From Alphaproteobacteria bacterium (GTDB lineage: Bacteria > Pseudomonadota > Alphaproteobacteria > UBA828), in the NCBI GenBank assembly GCA_030604165.1, contig JAUVWK010000001.1, positions 1 to 61,728 on the forward strand: 61,728 nt of DNA. The letters are read 5' to 3'. Every line of letters begins with the position of its first letter. Position 1 is the stretch's first letter. The translations under genes and the position numbers were made by a program. The notes beneath the pieces were generated by a model that saw only the letters and a program-made list of their open reading frames with translations, was not told where the DNA came from and did not search any database. This document shows, one piece after another, positions 36,033-44,528 of the stretch.

Positions 36033-36980
36033 ATGTCGGCTCCATCGAACGCGGGAGGCACGATTGCCACGATGGTGGCGTCGCGGCGCGGTCCCGGCAC
36101 CGTCACCGCCCTTGTTGTCCAGGGTGGGGGCATGCGCGGCATCTACTCGGCCGCGGCCATGGGGGCGCTACAGGAGCTCGGCCTGAGCCAGGCCTTCGAC
36201 CATATATTCGGCGCCTCGTCCGGGGCCATCAACGGCGCCTATTTGATGGCCGGGCAAGCGGACATCGCGGCGGCGGGCTATGCCGATCATCTCAACCGCG
36301 CCTCGCCCTTCATCCGCTATGGCCGGATCGGCAAGATCGTCGATATCGATTATCTGGTGGATCGCATTCTCAAGCACGAGAACGTCCCGCTCGATGTGCG
36401 GGCCGTCGTCGAAAGCCGCAGCGTGCTCCACACCGTCGTCACCGACTATGAAACCGCCGAGCCCGTGGTCATCACCAGCAAGGAAATCGGGGCGCGGGAC
36501 GCGAGCGGCCAGCTGCTCTACGAGGTATTCCGGGCGACCGCGGCGATGCCGGTGCTCTATAACCGGCCGGTCGAGGTCAACGGCCGCTTCTATGTCGATG
36601 GCGGCATCGTCGACGCCATTCCGCTGCTGCGCGCCGTCGATGCCGGCTGCACCGATATATTGGTGGTCATGACCCGCGATCCGGCCTTCCGTCGCCGTCG
36701 CCCGGCTTGGTGGTTGCGCGCGGTCGGACGCGTCGCGCTAGCCAAGCACCCGCAACCTTTGCGCGCGCGGCTGTTGCGCGAGGATGCGTTGTTCAACCGA
36801 ACCATGGCGTTGATCCAAAATCCCGGAGCGCTCGAGGGGCGGGCGCGGCTCGCCGTGGTCTCTCCGAGCGACGAGGGCCGGCTGGCCTCGCGGACCACCC
36901 GGGACCGCGACAAGCTGTGGGATTGTGCGGCGATGGCGCGCGCGGACGTGCTCCGTATCGTCGGCCCGGGTTCTGCTTGA
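36033..36980 (+). CDS. patatin-like phospholipase
   Basis: Patatin-domain proteins are acyl hydrolases with a Ser-Asp dyad. The 315-residue protein shows the oxyanion hole VVQGGGMRG near residue 30, nucleophile motif GASSG (Ser of GxSxG) near residue 64, and the catalytic-Asp motif DGG in FYVDGGIVDAIPLL near residue 190. No signal peptide is seen, so it may act at the inner face of the membrane. Base composition matches the neighbours. In many relatives dxr occupies the space between cdsA and rseP; here this gene and a 397-base gap are there instead. Confidence 0.88.
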   Translation: MSAPSNAGGTIATMVASRRGPGTVTALVVQGGGMRGIYSAAAMGALQELGLSQAFDHIFGASSGAINGAYLMAGQADIAAAGYADHLNRASPFIRYGRIGKIVDIDYLVDRILKHENVPLDVRAVVESRSVLHTVVTDYETAEPVVITSKEIGARDASGQLLYEVFRATAAMPVLYNRPVEVNGRFYVDGGIVDAIPLLRAVDAGCTDILVVMTRDPAFRRRRPAWWLRAVGRVALAKHPQPLRARLLREDALFNRTMALIQNPGALEGRARLAVVSPSDEGRLASRTTRDRDKLWDCAAMARADVLRIVGPGSA

Positions 36981-37377
36981 GCGGCTGTTTTTTTCGCCAG
37001 GGCGCGCGTCGTTGGCCCCCGGCGGCGGTTACTTTGCGTGGTTAGCCGAGCGGCAGCGCCCGCCGTCACTCGACAGAACCGACCCGGCGCGCATATCCAC
37101 GTTTTTTTTCAGCGTCTTATCTCCGGACGGCGGGCCTTGCCAAGCGACCGGACGAAACCTAATATCCCAGCGCGATCGAGGCGTGGCCAGCCTATCCACG
37201 GGAGCGGACCAAATCGAGCGACTGGCAAGGGCGGATACAGTGTCCGTCCGGCTAGCGGCGTGAGACAACGGTTCGTGGCAAACCGCGTCGACATCGTCAA
37301 ACCGTTCGAACCTCGCGCGCGGAATGCGCTTCCGCCGCCCGCGACGGCGAAGCGTTAGGAGCCTTCGGCACACCAAT
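36981..37377. other. intergenic region before rseP
   Basis: I see no gene in these 397 bases. Small open frames lack family-like composition, and none resembles dxr. Runs of T occur at 36987-36993 and 37112-37119 without a clear preceding stem. A candidate promoter lies at 37137-37165. The ribosome site AGGAG for rseP is near 37357. Confidence 0.6.
37137..37165 (+). promoter_or_regulatory. candidate promoter for rseP-bamA-lpx block
   Basis: TTGCCA (37137-37142), a 17-base spacer and TAATAT (37160-37165) fit a vegetative sigma-70 type promoter at optimal spacing. It would give a leader of about 205 bases ahead of rseP and could drive the following envelope genes. No experimental support. Confidence 0.45.
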
Positions 37378-38508
37378 ATGGAAACCATCGTCGACATCTG
37401 GAACTACGTCTGGCCGTTCCTCGTGATCTTGACGGCCATCGTGTTCGTCCACGAGATGGGCCACTATCTCATCGCGCGCCTCAATCGGGTGCGCGTAGAA
37501 GTGTTCTCCATCGGCTTCGGTCCTGAGCTGTTTGGCGTCAACGACCGCCACGGCACGCGCTGGAAGTTTAGCGCTCTGCCGCTAGGCGGCTATGTCAAGT
37601 TCTATGGCGACGCCGGTGTGGCCAGCGCGCCGGGCGAGCAGGCAGTGCAGTTGACGCCCGAGCAACGCGCCGTTTCGTTCCACCATAAGAGGGTTGGGCA
37701 ACGCGCGGCCGTGGTGTTAGGCGGCCCGGCGGGCAACTTCGTCTTCGCGATCATACTTTTCGCTATTCTTTTCGGCACCGTGGGGCAGCGCTACACGCCG
37801 GCCGAGATCCGCGAAGTCTTGCCGGATAGCGCGGCGGCGGAGGCGGGGCTGCGGCCCGGCGACACGATTATCGAGATCGACGGAAGTCGAATCGACCGTT
37901 TCGAGGAGCTTCAGGTCATTGTTATGGGGAATCCCGGGCGGCCGCTCGATATGGTGATTCGGCGGGCGGACGCCGAGATCGATCTCGTGGTGACGCCGCG
38001 GCTGGTCGAACGAGAAGACCGGTTCGGCACCCAACATCAGATAGGCCAGTTGGGAATCACCGCCGGAATAGGATTCCGACAGCACGGTCCGGGTGGCGCC
38101 ATCTGGGCGGCAGCCAAGGAGACCGCCTACATGACCGTCGCGACGCTGACGGCGGTCGGCCAGATGATCGCGGGATCTCGATCGACCGACGAGCTCGGTG
38201 GGCCCATTCGCATCGCGGAAATGTCAGGCGAGGTGGCCCAAGAGGGCATCATCACCGTGCTGTTCTTTATGGCTATCCTGTCGATCAACCTCGGCCTTAT
38301 TAATCTGTTTCCGGTTCCCATGCTGGACGGTGGGCACCTCGTGTTCTACTTGTTCGAGGCTGTCATGCGACGGCCGGTGAAGCCGCGCGTCCAAGAGATC
38401 GGATTTCGCATCGGCTTTGTGCTGGTCATCGCCTTGATGGTCTGGGTAACCTCCAAGGATCTTATTCGGCTTGGTGTGGTGAGCTTTTTCAAAGGCCTCA
38501 TTTCCTAA
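37378..38508 (+). CDS. rseP: RIP metalloprotease RseP
   Basis: RseP is the site-2 intramembrane protease that cuts anti-sigma factors and cleaves leftover signal peptides. The 376-residue protein has the zinc motif HEMGH at residues 25-29 in the first helix and a PDZ domain in the middle (ASAEAG-type segment DSAAAEAGLRPGDTIIEIDG). The LDGGH motif with the third ligand is in MLDGGHLVFYLFE near residue 315. Four membrane helices are predicted. The ATG at 37378 is preferred since the first helix starts soon after it. Confidence 0.95.
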   Translation: METIVDIWNYVWPFLVILTAIVFVHEMGHYLIARLNRVRVEVFSIGFGPELFGVNDRHGTRWKFSALPLGGYVKFYGDAGVASAPGEQAVQLTPEQRAVSFHHKRVGQRAAVVLGGPAGNFVFAIILFAILFGTVGQRYTPAEIREVLPDSAAAEAGLRPGDTIIEIDGSRIDRFEELQVIVMGNPGRPLDMVIRRADAEIDLVVTPRLVEREDRFGTQHQIGQLGITAGIGFRQHGPGGAIWAAAKETAYMTVATLTAVGQMIAGSRSTDELGGPIRIAEMSGEVAQEGIITVLFFMAILSINLGLINLFPVPMLDGGHLVFYLFEAVMRRPVKPRVQEIGFRIGFVLVIALMVWVTSKDLIRLGVVSFFKGLIS

Positions 38509-38516
38509 GGCCCGCC

Positions 38517-40826
38517 ATGCGCGCTGGGGGGGGATGTTCGCGGTATCCGGGCCTTGGGCTCCAAGGTGCCGTTGTCTGCGCCCTCGTCTTGCTTGTTCTG
38601 ATATGGGCCGTCCCCGCGCCGGCTCAGGAGTCCGCGGGCTTGATCGGCGCGGTCGAGGTCGAAGGCAACGAGCGGATCGAGGTCGATACGATCCGCTCCT
38701 ACATGGCCATCGGCCCCGGCGACCCGTTCGACGCCAGCGCGATCAATCGTTCGCTGAAAAGCTTGTTCGCCACCGGTCTGTTCGCCGATGTCACGATTCG
38801 ACGCGAGGCCGATGCGCTGATCATACGCGTGGTCGAAAACCCGATCATCAACCGGGTCGCGTTCGAAGGCAATCAGCGCATCGACGACGAATCGCTTGAA
38901 GCGGAAGTTCAGCTTCGTCCCCGCGTGGTCTATACCCGCACGCGCGTGCAGAGCGACGCGCAACGCATCATCGAAATTTATCGGCGCAGCGGGCGTTTCG
39001 CCGCCAACGTCGAACCCAAGGTAATTCAACTGCCTCAGAACCGGGTGGACCTGGTCTTCGAGATCGACGAAGGGCCGCTCACCGGCATTCGCCGCATCAG
39101 CTTCATCGGCAATCGAAAATTTAGCGATGGCTCGCTGCGCGACGAGATTCAGACGCGGGAATCCGCGTGGTGGCGCTTTTTCACGAGCGACGACACCTAC
39201 GATCCCGATCGCCTCACCTTCGATCGGGAACTGTTGCGGAAGTTCTATTTAGGCGAGGGCTACGCCGATTTTCGGGTTGTCTCGGCGGTGGCCGAGTTGA
39301 CCAGCAACCGGGAGGATTTCTACATAACCTTCACGGTCGAGGAGGGGGAACGATACCGGTTTGGCTCCATCGACGTGGACAGCCGCCTGCGAGACCTGGA
39401 TGGTCCGGCGCTGATGCCGCTGGTTACGGTTTTCGAGGACGACTGGTACGACGCCGACGAAGTGGAAAATACCATTCAGGAGCTGACCGATACGGTCGGT
39501 AGTTTGGGCTACGCGTTCGTCGATATCAGGCCACGGCTGAAACGAGATCGCGCGGCCCACCGTGTCGATGTGGTCTTCCAAATCGACGAGGGACCGAAGG
39601 TCTATGTGCGGCGGATCGATATCGTCGGCAACGTCCGAACCCTCGATAAGGTCATCCGGCGCGAGTTCCGGCTGGTTGAAGGCGATGCGTTCAACGCCGC
39701 TAAAATTCGCCGCTCGCGGCAGGCCATACGCAATCTCGGTTTTTTCCAGAGCATCGAGGTCGGCACAACACAGGGCGAGGAGCCGGATCAATCGATCTTG
39801 ACCGTCGAGGTCGAGGAGCAATCGACAGGCGAACTCAGCTTCGGCGCCGGCGTCTCGACCATCGACGGTATTTTGGGTGAAATCAGCATTCAGGAACGCA
39901 ACTTGCTGGGCCGGGGGCAAGATCTCCGCTTGGCGTTCACGCTGTCCTCGCGCCGCCAAGAGATTGATCTGAGCTTCACCGAGCCGTATTTCCTGGATCG
40001 CAACATTTCGGCGGGATTCGATGCGTTCCGCAAGACCCTCGACCTCCAGCGCGAAAGCTCATTCGATCAGGATTCCATCGGCTTCAACCTGCGCACGTCG
40101 TACCGCGTCACGGATAACCTCCGGCATTCACTCAATTACGCGTTGCGACGCGACGAGATCAGTGACGTGAACGTGAACGCGTCGCGCCTCATCCGAGAGC
40201 AGGAGGGTTCGGCGACGACTTCTTTGGTGGGGCAGACCTTCGAATACGATGCGCGCGATAATCGTATCGACCCATCCGAAGGATTCGTGCTGCGGTTCAG
40301 GCAGGAGCTGGCAGGCGTAGGCGGTGACGTGCGCTATATAAGGCACACGTCGCGATATGGAAAATATTGGCCGATTAGGGAGGATTGGGTCGCCAGCCTA
40401 CTGGTTCGCCAAGGACACATCCTGGGCCTCGGTCAGGACGTTCGAATCAACGACCGATTTTTTCTGGGCGGCAATTCCTTACGTGGCTTCAGGCCGGCCG
40501 GGGTCGGGCCGCGCGATGTGACCACCAATGATTCGCTCGGTGGTAACTTATTCTATTCGGGAACGATCGAGCTCAGCATCCCGCTTAATTTGACCGACGC
40601 CTTTGACATTCGTGGCAAGCTCTTTTCCGATGCCGGCAGTCTCGCTACGATTGACGATGACGGCTCCGAGATTGCCGATGTCGGCAGTTTGCGTGCTTCG
40701 GTTGGCGTCGGTTTGGCCTATAAATCACCGCTTGGCCCAATACGAATTGACTTCACCAAGGCAGTTCTGCAGGAAAGTTTCGACGAAACCGAGATCTTTC
40801 GTTTCAGCTTCGGCACGAGGTTTTAG
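38517..40826 (+). CDS. bamA: outer membrane protein assembly factor BamA
   Basis: BamA folds and inserts outer-membrane beta-barrels. The 769-residue precursor has a signal peptide (hydrophobic GAVVCALVLLVLIWAVPA, cut expected after PAPAQ near residue 37) and five POTRA domains to about residue 420. The C-terminal barrel holds the RGF-type motif LRGFRP near residue 660 and ends in the aromatic FRFSFGTRF insertion signal. Codons four to six hold a run of eight G (38526-38533), a possible slippage site. skp follows after two bases. Confidence 0.96.
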   Translation: MRAGGGCSRYPGLGLQGAVVCALVLLVLIWAVPAPAQESAGLIGAVEVEGNERIEVDTIRSYMAIGPGDPFDASAINRSLKSLFATGLFADVTIRREADALIIRVVENPIINRVAFEGNQRIDDESLEAEVQLRPRVVYTRTRVQSDAQRIIEIYRRSGRFAANVEPKVIQLPQNRVDLVFEIDEGPLTGIRRISFIGNRKFSDGSLRDEIQTRESAWWRFFTSDDTYDPDRLTFDRELLRKFYLGEGYADFRVVSAVAELTSNREDFYITFTVEEGERYRFGSIDVDSRLRDLDGPALMPLVTVFEDDWYDADEVENTIQELTDTVGSLGYAFVDIRPRLKRDRAAHRVDVVFQIDEGPKVYVRRIDIVGNVRTLDKVIRREFRLVEGDAFNAAKIRRSRQAIRNLGFFQSIEVGTTQGEEPDQSILTVEVEEQSTGELSFGAGVSTIDGILGEISIQERNLLGRGQDLRLAFTLSSRRQEIDLSFTEPYFLDRNISAGFDAFRKTLDLQRESSFDQDSIGFNLRTSYRVTDNLRHSLNYALRRDEISDVNVNASRLIREQEGSATTSLVGQTFEYDARDNRIDPSEGFVLRFRQELAGVGGDVRYIRHTSRYGKYWPIREDWVASLLVRQGHILGLGQDVRINDRFFLGGNSLRGFRPAGVGPRDVTTNDSLGGNLFYSGTIELSIPLNLTDAFDIRGKLFSDAGSLATIDDDGSEIADVGSLRASVGVGLAYKSPLGPIRIDFTKAVLQESFDETEIFRFSFGTRF

Positions 40827-40828
40827 CA

Positions 40829-41392
40829 ATGAATCCGACGTTGACCAGGGCTCTCGTGGCGGCGCTGATCGCTTTCGGCCTCGTCAACAGTGTTGGCGTG
40901 GCGACGGCGCAGCAAATTCCCCCGGCCGTCATTGCCGTGGTTCAGGTTCAAACCATCATGAGCGAGGCCAAGGCCGCCCGGTCGATCCAGCAGCAGATAG
41001 AGCAACAGCGTAGCCAGTACCAAGCGGAAATCTCCGCCGAGGAGATCAGGCTCCGGGAGCTCGAGCAGGAGCTCGCGCGCCAGCGCTCGGTTCTGTCGCC
41101 GGAAGCCTACGCTGGAAAGCGGCGCGAGTTCGAGGATCAGGTTGCCACGGTGCAGCGCGCGGTGCAGGATCGTCGGCGCGCCCTGGACAAAGCCTATGGC
41201 GAGGGCCTTCGACGCGTTCAGGACGAGCTCACCGCCGTGATCGGCGAGATCGCCCAGGAACAAGGCATCACGCTCGTCTTGCCGGTTTCCCAAACACTGT
41301 TTGCCGAGACCGTGCTCCGGATCACGCCGGAGGCCTTGAAGCGCCTCGATGAGCGATTGCCGGCGGTGAAGCTCGAGTTTCCCGAGAGTTGA
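40829..41392 (+). CDS. skp: OmpH/Skp family periplasmic chaperone
   Basis: Skp holds unfolded outer-membrane proteins on their way to BamA. The 187-residue precursor has a signal peptide (hydrophobic segment residues 8-24, predicted cleavage after ATAQQ near residue 29) and a mature part rich in charged heptad-like residues. The part from residue 50 to 120 should form the trimer's coiled-coil tentacles. Its position directly after bamA and before lpxD is standard for this gene family. Confidence 0.9.
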   Translation: MNPTLTRALVAALIAFGLVNSVGVATAQQIPPAVIAVVQVQTIMSEAKAARSIQQQIEQQRSQYQAEISAEEIRLRELEQELARQRSVLSPEAYAGKRREFEDQVATVQRAVQDRRRALDKAYGEGLRRVQDELTAVIGEIAQEQGITLVLPVSQTLFAETVLRITPEALKRLDERLPAVKLEFPES

Positions 41393-41398
41393 ACAGAC

Positions 41399-42421
41399 AT
41401 GGTGGATTCGCGTTTTTATACGGCTGCCGGACCGTTTAGCGTCGCCGAACTGGCGGAGTTGAGTGGCGCGACGCTCGGCGCGGGCGCGGCTGCGGAAAAA
41501 CTGCTGATCGATGTTGCACCCCTCCAAACGGCGGGGCCGGAACATCTGAGTTTTCTGGACAACCGGCTTTACCTGGAGGCGTTTGTGAATAGCGGGGCGG
41601 GGGCCTGTATCGTTCATCCCGACTTGGCGGCGCGCGCGCCGGGCGGTATGGCCGTGCTCCTCAGTGAGGGGCCCTACAAAGCGTATGCGCTGGCGGCAAG
41701 CGCCTTTTACCCGCCCGCCAAGCCCGAACCCGGCATTGCCAAGAGTGCGGTCGTCGCCGCGGGCGTCGTGCTCGGTGACGGCTGCCGTGTGGAGCCCGGC
41801 GCGGTGATCGGCGAGGGCGTCGAGGTGGGCGCGCGGTGCTGGATCGGCGCTAACGCGGTGATCGGCGCTGGGGTTGTGCTGGGCGATGACACGATCGTTG
41901 GGGCCTGTGCTTCGCTCGCCAGTTGCATCGTCGGCAATCGGGTCCACATCTATCCCGGGGCCCGCATCGGACAGGAGGGCTTCGGGTTCGCGCCCGATCC
42001 GGCCGGCCACGCCCGGGTTCCGCAAGTCGGTCGGGTGATCATCCATGACGATGTGGAGATCGGGGCGAACACGACCATAGACCGGGGCGCCGGCCCGGAC
42101 ACCGTGATCGGCCGGGGCTGCAGGATCGACAATCTGGTCCAGATCGGCCACAACGTTGAACTCGGACGCGGCTGCATTATCGTCGGGCAGGCCGGTATTT
42201 CCGGCAGCACGAAGCTGGGGGATTTCGTTGCCGTCGGAGGTCAGGGCGGGATCGCGGGGCACTTAGATCTGGGCGCTGGCGCGAGGGTCGCGGGGCAAAG
42301 TGGCGTGATGCGCGATGTTGCTCCGGGCGCTACAGTGGGTGGTTATCCGGCGGTTCCGATCCGCGACTGGCACCGCCAGACCATAGCGATAGCCAAACTC
42401 CTGAAGAGGAAGACCGGTTGA
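41399..42421 (+). CDS. lpxD: UDP-3-O-(3-hydroxyacyl)glucosamine N-acyltransferase
   Basis: LpxD adds the second 3-hydroxyacyl chain in lipid A synthesis, taking the acyl group from ACP. The 340-residue protein has an N-terminal UDP-binding domain (about residues 1-100) and a left-handed beta-helix made of hexapeptide repeats. The catalytic histidine lies in DNLVQIGHNVELG near residue 248. A C-terminal helix ends at IAKLLKRKTG. The active enzyme is a trimer. It is followed four bases later by fabZ. Confidence 0.95.
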   Translation: MVDSRFYTAAGPFSVAELAELSGATLGAGAAAEKLLIDVAPLQTAGPEHLSFLDNRLYLEAFVNSGAGACIVHPDLAARAPGGMAVLLSEGPYKAYALAASAFYPPAKPEPGIAKSAVVAAGVVLGDGCRVEPGAVIGEGVEVGARCWIGANAVIGAGVVLGDDTIVGACASLASCIVGNRVHIYPGARIGQEGFGFAPDPAGHARVPQVGRVIIHDDVEIGANTTIDRGAGPDTVIGRGCRIDNLVQIGHNVELGRGCIIVGQAGISGSTKLGDFVAVGGQGGIAGHLDLGAGARVAGQSGVMRDVAPGATVGGYPAVPIRDWHRQTIAIAKLLKRKTG

Positions 42422-42425
42422 GCCA

Positions 42426-42917
42426 ATGAGCGATACGTCACGGACATTGCGAGACGAAGTTCAGGACACGGCTGTCGAGCAGCTCGATATCGAGCGGGTG
42501 CTAGAGTTGATCCCGCATCGTTATCCGTTCCTGATGATCGATCGGGTGGTTGATTTGGTTCGCGATCGACACGCCACCGGGATCAAGAACGTGTCGATCA
42601 ACGAGGCGCATTTCCAAGGTCATTTCCCGCGGCGGCCGGTCATGCCGGGCGTCTTGATTATCGAAGCGATGGCGCAAACCGCAGCCGTCCTCGTTGTCCG
42701 CACGCTTGGCAAGGAGTTTGAGGGCAAATTGGTCTATTTCATGTCGGTGGACAATTGCCGTTTTCGAAAACCCGTATTTCCGGGCGATCAGATGCGCGTT
42801 CACGTGATCAAGAAACGGCGCCGCGCAAATGTCTGGAAATTCGAGGCCGAGGTCACGGTGGATGGCGAGGCCGTGGCGGGCGCGACCTATGCCGCGATGA
42901 TCTTGGACGACACCTGA
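42426..42917 (+). CDS. fabZ: 3-hydroxyacyl-ACP dehydratase
   Basis: FabZ dehydrates 3-hydroxyacyl-ACP in fatty-acid elongation and competes with LpxA and LpxD for the same substrate, so their linkage balances lipid A and phospholipid. The 163-residue hot-dog protein shows LIPHRYPFLMIDRV near residue 32, the catalytic HFPRRPVMPG near residue 62 and the Glu of IEAMAQTAAVL. The stop overlaps the lpxA ATG by one base, indicating coupling. Confidence 0.96.
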   Translation: MSDTSRTLRDEVQDTAVEQLDIERVLELIPHRYPFLMIDRVVDLVRDRHATGIKNVSINEAHFQGHFPRRPVMPGVLIIEAMAQTAAVLVVRTLGKEFEGKLVYFMSVDNCRFRKPVFPGDQMRVHVIKKRRRANVWKFEAEVTVDGEAVAGATYAAMILDDT

Positions 42918-43717
42918 TGGAGATGATCCATCCCACGGCGCTGATCGATCCGAGCGCCCGTGTTGGCGACGGCGTCAAGGTCGGTCCCTATTCGGTGGTC
43001 GGCGCCGAGGTCGAGCTTGGCGATAATGTCGAATTGATCTCCCACGCCGTGGTAACCGGACGCACGCGGCTCGGCGCGGGCACGACAGTCTATCCCTTCG
43101 CTTCGATCGGCCATCAGCCACAGGACATGAAATATGACGGCGAGCCGTCCTCGCTCGAAATCGGCGAGAACAACGTGATCCGCGAGCACGTCACGATAAA
43201 TCCCGGCACCGCGGGTGGCGACATGGTGACTCGTATCGGCGAAGGCTGTCTGTTCATGGTGGGCGCACACGTGGCGCATGACTGCATGATCGGCGATCAT
43301 GTCGTCTTGGCGAACAACGCGACGCTCGGCGGCCATGTCAAGATCGGCGAATGGGCGATCATCGGGGGTATGACGGCCATCCATCAATATGTTCGCATCG
43401 GCCGCCACGCCATCGTCGGCGGCATGACGGGCGTTGAGCACGATGTCATTCCCTACGGGTCCGTGGTTGGCGATCGCGGGCGCCTGGCGGGGCTAAACCT
43501 TATTGGACTCAAGCGGCGCGGTTTCGGCCGCGATACGATTCACGATCTGCGCCGCGCCTTCCGTTTGTTGTTCGCCGACGAGGGCACGATGACGGAGCGC
43601 GTTTCCGACGTCTCCGAATTGTTTATCGAAAACGAGCCGGTCATGGATATCGTAAACTTCATCCAGGTCGAGAGTTCGCGTTCCATCTGCCAGCCTAAAA
43701 TGGATGGCGCCGACTAA
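42917..43717 (+). CDS. lpxA: acyl-ACP--UDP-N-acetylglucosamine O-acyltransferase
   Basis: LpxA does the first step of lipid A synthesis. The 266-residue protein is a left-handed beta-helix trimer unit starting MIHPTALIDPSARVG. The REHVTINPGTAGG turn lies near residue 93, the catalytic histidine in VGAHVAHDCMIGDHV near residue 121, and the GLNLIGLKRRGF segment leads to the C-terminal helices. The start is the ATG that overlaps the fabZ stop; a longer frame upstream runs through fabZ and is not used. Confidence 0.96.
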   Translation: MEMIHPTALIDPSARVGDGVKVGPYSVVGAEVELGDNVELISHAVVTGRTRLGAGTTVYPFASIGHQPQDMKYDGEPSSLEIGENNVIREHVTINPGTAGGDMVTRIGEGCLFMVGAHVAHDCMIGDHVVLANNATLGGHVKIGEWAIIGGMTAIHQYVRIGRHAIVGGMTGVEHDVIPYGSVVGDRGRLAGLNLIGLKRRGFGRDTIHDLRRAFRLLFADEGTMTERVSDVSELFIENEPVMDIVNFIQVESSRSICQPKMDGAD

Positions 43718-44528
43718 GCTGGGCATCATAGCGGGTAGCGGCCCGCTGCCCGGCAACATTGCGCGCTCGTGCCAAACCTCGGGGCGCGAGGTATTCATTG
43801 TTGCCTTCGAGGGTGAAACCGAACCGCAAACCTGCACGGGCGCTCCGCATGTCTGGCTGCGGCTTGGCGCGGTGGGCGAATTGCTGCGCCAGCTCAAGCG
43901 CGCCGGTTGCCGCGAAATCGTGCTCGCCGGGCCTATCCGCCGTCCCTCCTTCAAGACCCTGAAGCTCGACATGCGGGGCCTCAAGCTGATGGGGAAGATC
44001 GGCAGGGCCATGGGGCGCGGCGACGACGCGTTGTTCTCGATCATCGTTCAGGAGCTTGAAGACGAAGGCTTCCGTGTCGTCGGTGCCGACACCGTATTGG
44101 CTGAGCTTGCCGCGGCCGAGGGTGTGCTCGGCCGCGTGGCGCCTGACGACGAGGCCTTGCGGGATATCGAGCTGGGTTGTCGGGTGGCGCGCTCGCTCGG
44201 CACCGCCGACGTCGGTCAAGCGGTCATCGTGCATCAGGGTGTCGTGCTGGGCGTTGAGGCGGTCGAAGGAACGGACGCGCTCATCGAACGGTGCGCGGCG
44301 CTTCGGCGGGAGAATTCCGGCGGGGTTCTGATCAAACTCAAGAAGCCCGACCAGGAGCGCCGGGTCGACCTGCCGACCATCGGCGCCAATACGATCACCC
44401 GCGCGGCGGAAGCGGGTCTGAGCGGGGTTGCCGTGGAGGCTGGCGAATCCTTGATCCTCGACCGCGAGGCGGTGATCGCGGAGGCGGACGAGCGCGGACT
44501 CTTTGTCGTCGGTATCGCGAGCCCGTGA
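43704..44528 (+). CDS. lpxI: UDP-2,3-diacylglucosamine pyrophosphatase LpxI
   Basis: LpxI hydrolyses UDP-diacylglucosamine to lipid X, replacing LpxH in alphaproteobacteria. The 274-residue protein opens with KLGIIAGSGPLPGNIA and has the conserved REIVLAGPIRRPSF region near residue 75. Conserved acidic residues occur in GRGDDALFSII and the C-terminal DLPTIGANTITRAAEAG. It is unlike the calcineurin-like LpxH. Its start is 14 bases inside lpxA and its end overlaps lpxB. Confidence 0.93.
   Translation: MAPTKLGIIAGSGPLPGNIARSCQTSGREVFIVAFEGETEPQTCTGAPHVWLRLGAVGELLRQLKRAGCREIVLAGPIRRPSFKTLKLDMRGLKLMGKIGRAMGRGDDALFSIIVQELEDEGFRVVGADTVLAELAAAEGVLGRVAPDDEALRDIELGCRVARSLGTADVGQAVIVHQGVVLGVEAVEGTDALIERCAALRRENSGGVLIKLKKPDQERRVDLPTIGANTITRAAEAGLSGVAVEAGESLILDREAVIAEADERGLFVVGIASP

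Noticed and set aside
37038..37358. Open frame in the gap before rseP that might be a dxr remnant
   Set aside because: Its translation shows none of the NADPH-binding or metal-site motifs of dxr.
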